Shown: positions 61,966 to 64,000 of the stretch, piece after piece
How the letters are laid out: each line of letters starts with the position of its first letter
Position numbering within the stretch: position 1 is the stretch's first letter
Source: Poecilobothrus nobilitatus
Lineage: Eukaryota; Arthropoda; Insecta; Diptera; Dolichopodidae
Length of the DNA stretch: 64,000 bases
Assembly (NCBI GenBank): GCA_947095535.1
Contig: OX352774.1
Span: 169,692,200 to 169,756,199 of the forward strand
Direction: 5' to 3'
Notes under the pieces: generated by a model
Told to the model about the DNA's origin: nothing
The model's input: only the letters and a program-made list of their open reading frames with translations
The model's database searches: none
Made by a program: the position numbers and the translations under genes

Positions 61966-62561
61966 GTGGTTACCAGATAACTATACTAACTAATGGTGTA
62001 GTGGTTAAGACCGGCCTTCATAAGAAAGATCTCGGGTTCAAACCCCGGCTGAGTCATATAGATTAATAAAAAATAATATAAATTTTTCATATAATATATA
62101 ATTAGTAGAATATAATAAAAATTTTTTTTTTTATAATATATCATCCAGATATAAATATCTGCCGATATTTTAGGGCCCTTTAGCCTTAAAGCATGTGGAT
62201 CATCTCGGTACTAGTATTAAATTATAATTATATTTAATATTTTGTTTACATTATTTTATTATATTTTATACATTAAAAAAAAATATGGATATATGTCCTA
62301 TAAATTATAATTAATATCATATTGTACTGTAATAGCTGTATAATAAAATAATAAACCATAAACCATAATTCTTGTATAAGATAATAGATGGAGTAGAAAT
62401 AAAAAAGAAACGTGTTTCTTGTACAATAGCTACAGCCGAGTAATCAACGCCTTAGTGAAATTAATGATTCACTAAACTGAAACTTAGTCAAATATGAATA
62501 ATAAATGACTTAGTGGATGCCCTATACTCCTCATAAGAGTGGAAAGGAAAAAAAAACAAAA
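61966..62561 (+). mobile_element. tRNA-derived SINE, copy 4, with internal extra segment (596 bp)
   Basis: Best preserved head of the family: A box TGGTGTAGTGG (61994-62004) and B box GGTTCAAACCC (62035-62045), so the Pol III promoter looks intact. The body is interrupted by about 170 bp absent from the other copies (roughly 62115-62285, containing AGGGCCCTTTAGCC). The conserved 3' segment GTGGATGCCCTATACTCC and A tail follow. It inserted into the Helitron helicase frame right after the Gly-Thr-Arg codons. Confidence 0.85.
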
Positions 62562-62570
62562 AATCTCGTA
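62562..62570. repeat. Target-site duplication of SINE copy 4 (right)
   Basis: AATCTCGTA; see left copy at 61957-61965. It reads Helitron Thr-Arg-(Leu) codons on the minus strand. Confidence 0.7.
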
Positions 62571-62893
62571 CCTTTACATAGCATTGGTGGTTTGATGTGG
62601 TGGTATATACCTGGTACGTCCAATGAATGTAAAAATTCAGTTGAATAATTAACTCCTTCATTTTCATCGAAGACTGTATCAATTGATTTAAATGTAAACA
62701 ATTGTGTATTAATCATCTTTTGTATTGTAAGATTAATGACATGAACATCAATATTTTTTGCTGCTAAAATAGCTCGTTCGCTTACCCATTGATGGTGTGA
62801 ATAATTGACTTCAATATTTGGAAACACTTTTTGTATGAGTTCATTTTGTGTATATACAATATTACAAACATTTTGTGATAATTTAATATTTTG
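62571..62893 (-). pseudogene. Helitron helicase remnant, motif IV-V part
   Basis: An uninterrupted minus-strand frame reads KLSQNVCNIVYTQNELIQKV, then WVSERAILAAKNIDVHVIN, FKSIDTVFDENEGVNYSTEF, LHSLDVPG and MLCKGTR. The Helitron helicase family has 'L--iy---eLi--vfP-i------WL-eRAILapkN--v--iN', '-y-SiDtv-d--e-vnypteFLnsl-psG' and 'LCNGTRL'. About 20 residues that normally lie between 'psGmP-H-L-LKvGa-i-LLRNl' and 'LCNGTR' are deleted. The ATG-initiated part of the frame is only a fragment of a larger protein. Walker A/B motifs are absent. Confidence 0.8.
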
Positions 62894-62894
62894 A

Positions 62895-63555
62895 GTGATC
62901 GAGTATTGTGGCTTCGTATATCTAGATTTCCATTTAAGATAAAATTAGGTTTAATTTGGTTGTTAATAATTTTGAAGACAGTTTTAAGGAGCTGAAGTGA
63001 AATAATATTTTTTAGGTTTACATATTTTTCAGTATATAGTTAAACGATCTGTCGGATGTAAAATGAGTAACCTTAAGGCTAGTTTTACGCATTTCTTCTG
63101 CATTATATCTAATTTGTTTAAATAAATTTGGGAAGCTGGGCTCCATAATATAGGTATAAGATAACATATGTGTGATTTAATACAAGCAGAATAGATTGTG
63201 AAAATGGATAAGTAGTTAGTAGTTACACAACCTACGCAATAGGAATATTTATGGTGTTATGTTTTCAATAATTTTTTCTACGTGAAAACTCCAGTTGGAT
63301 TTGCTGTCAATTATTAAACCTAGGTAATTACATTTTTTTACAATTTCTACCTTAACATTTTTATACTGGAAAGAATTTTCAATATTGCATAATTTATTTT
63401 CAAACATTAATGTCTTAGTTTTGTTTAGGCTTAAAAGAAGCAGATGTTTGGTCAGCCATTCTTCTATTAATTGAAGGTCATGTGGAATGGATGTGCGAAT
63501 AATTTCTTCGGAGTTCTCAGCGTATTTTAGAACCGCATCTTCGGCATATTTGGGA
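62895..63555 (-). pseudogene. LINE reverse transcriptase, palm-end to C-terminus, broken
   Basis: Minus-strand frame from about 63550: PKYAEDAVLKYAENSEEII, then QLIEEWLTKHLLLLSLNKTK, NYLGLIIDSKSNWSFHVEKI, and after stops LQLLKTVFKIINNQIKPNF and GNLDIRSHNTRS. This is the non-LTR order: YADD box, 'L--W----L-lN--Kt--m-F', 'yLGl-iDs-L-W--Hi', then 'HNTRs'. The YADD box reads YAED at 63538-63549. The last C-terminal part and 3' UTR are missing where Helitron sequence starts. Confidence 0.75.
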
Positions 63556-63589
63556 TTTTGTGGCCAACCCTAGTTATTTATAAAAGTTA

Positions 63590-64000
63590 TATTTGCGATA
63601 TAAAAATATTTTCTGAAATGAATAAATACTTGTTTTCAAAGATCTAACTCCTCCTAAAATTTCACATTTCTAACTTAAACCGTTTGGAATATAGAAGGAG
63701 CCAAAAATTTTAAAAAATTGAGTTTCGGATAACTTAAATTATAATACCGTAAAAGTATTTTTATTATACGCATATTTGTAAAGCTAATAAATTGAAAGCA
63801 GCTATCGTTTGGAGTTTCCAAATTGAAGACCTTATACCTTATAGAATTTCTGTTAACAATTTAAATACAAGGCTTTTACGAATTTTGGTGGCTCTAATTC
63901 CGTAACGCGTGGAACTACAGAAAAGAATTATTTCATAAAATTAATTGTTTTTCGATGTTTATCCTTAATTAAAATTTAATTGCTCTATATCAAACGGTGT
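63590..64000 (-). mobile_element. Family A repeat, copy 5 (cut by window end)
   Basis: Starts inside the body with TTTCTGAAATGAAT...TTTTCAAAGATCTAACT and continues through CTTAAACCGTTTGGAA and the GCTCTAATTCCGTAACGCGTGG block, matching reverse family A. Its 3' end, including hairpin and subterminal repeat, is missing next to the LINE fragment. It continues beyond 64000. Confidence 0.75.

Noticed and set aside
61985..62060. tRNA gene on the plus strand
   Set aside because: Head of a SINE shared by three other copies in the window; no pairing acceptor stem.
1..64000. CRISPR array, operon or phage-type system
   Set aside because: No spaced direct repeats of the right size, no gene clusters, and the sequence is of animal type.

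Overview
The window is extremely AT-rich (long A and T homopolymers, TATA microsatellites) and looks like nuclear DNA of an insect, most probably a fly. The reasons are an exon coding for Ala/His/Gln repeats of the kind common in fly regulatory proteins, and remnants of LINE, Helitron, Tc1/mariner and tRNA-SINE elements together with DINE-1/Helentron-like repeats carrying (GTCC)n tracts. There is no bacterial-type gene density. The organism call is inference; no species marker was found.

Only one convincing host protein-coding segment was found. It is a 279-codon first coding exon on the minus strand (48151-48987). It starts at an ATG with an in-frame stop just upstream and ends at a consensus donor (AAG|GTAAGT, phase 0). 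The product is low-complexity and rich in Ala, His, Gln and Pro; I do not recognise the gene. Transcription runs toward lower coordinates, so positions 1-48150 are probably a very long intron and the upper part 5' UTR, upstream intron or intergenic DNA. No further exon could be identified.

The rest is transposon debris in noncoding DNA. (1) Two repeat families, here called A (about 1.6 kb; five copies and one scrap) and B (about 0.8 kb; five loci), share the same internal block order and the same design: 5' palindrome, (GTCC)n tract, inverted subterminal repeats and 3' hairpin. I read them as non-autonomous Helentron/DINE-1-like elements. (2) A tRNA-derived SINE family has four copies (14184, 38487, 40558, 61966), three with visible target-site duplications; a second, unrelated tRNA-SINE lies at 22280. 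(3) A 946-bp non-autonomous DNA transposon at 16353-17298 has 8-bp target duplications. (4) A short element with perfect 18-bp inverted ends (23460-25462) was split by a family A insertion. (5) A possible mariner-like pair of inverted ends (4643-5957) encloses a family B copy. (6) Six loci hold broken LINE coding sequence (8150, 11960-13040, 40390, 46765, 52880, 62895). (7) A decayed Tc1/mariner transposase lies at 55690-56175. (8) A Helitron remnant at 60971-62893 keeps the C-terminal part of its helicase and a recognisable 3' end (hairpin plus CTAG), is interrupted by a SINE, and abuts a LINE reverse transcriptase.

No CRISPR, operon, rRNA gene or functional tRNA gene was seen. I found no convincing new functional system. 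The most interesting points are the shared architecture of families A and B, the nested Helitron/SINE/LINE cluster, the 946-bp MITE, and the unidentified Ala/His/Gln-rich first exon.
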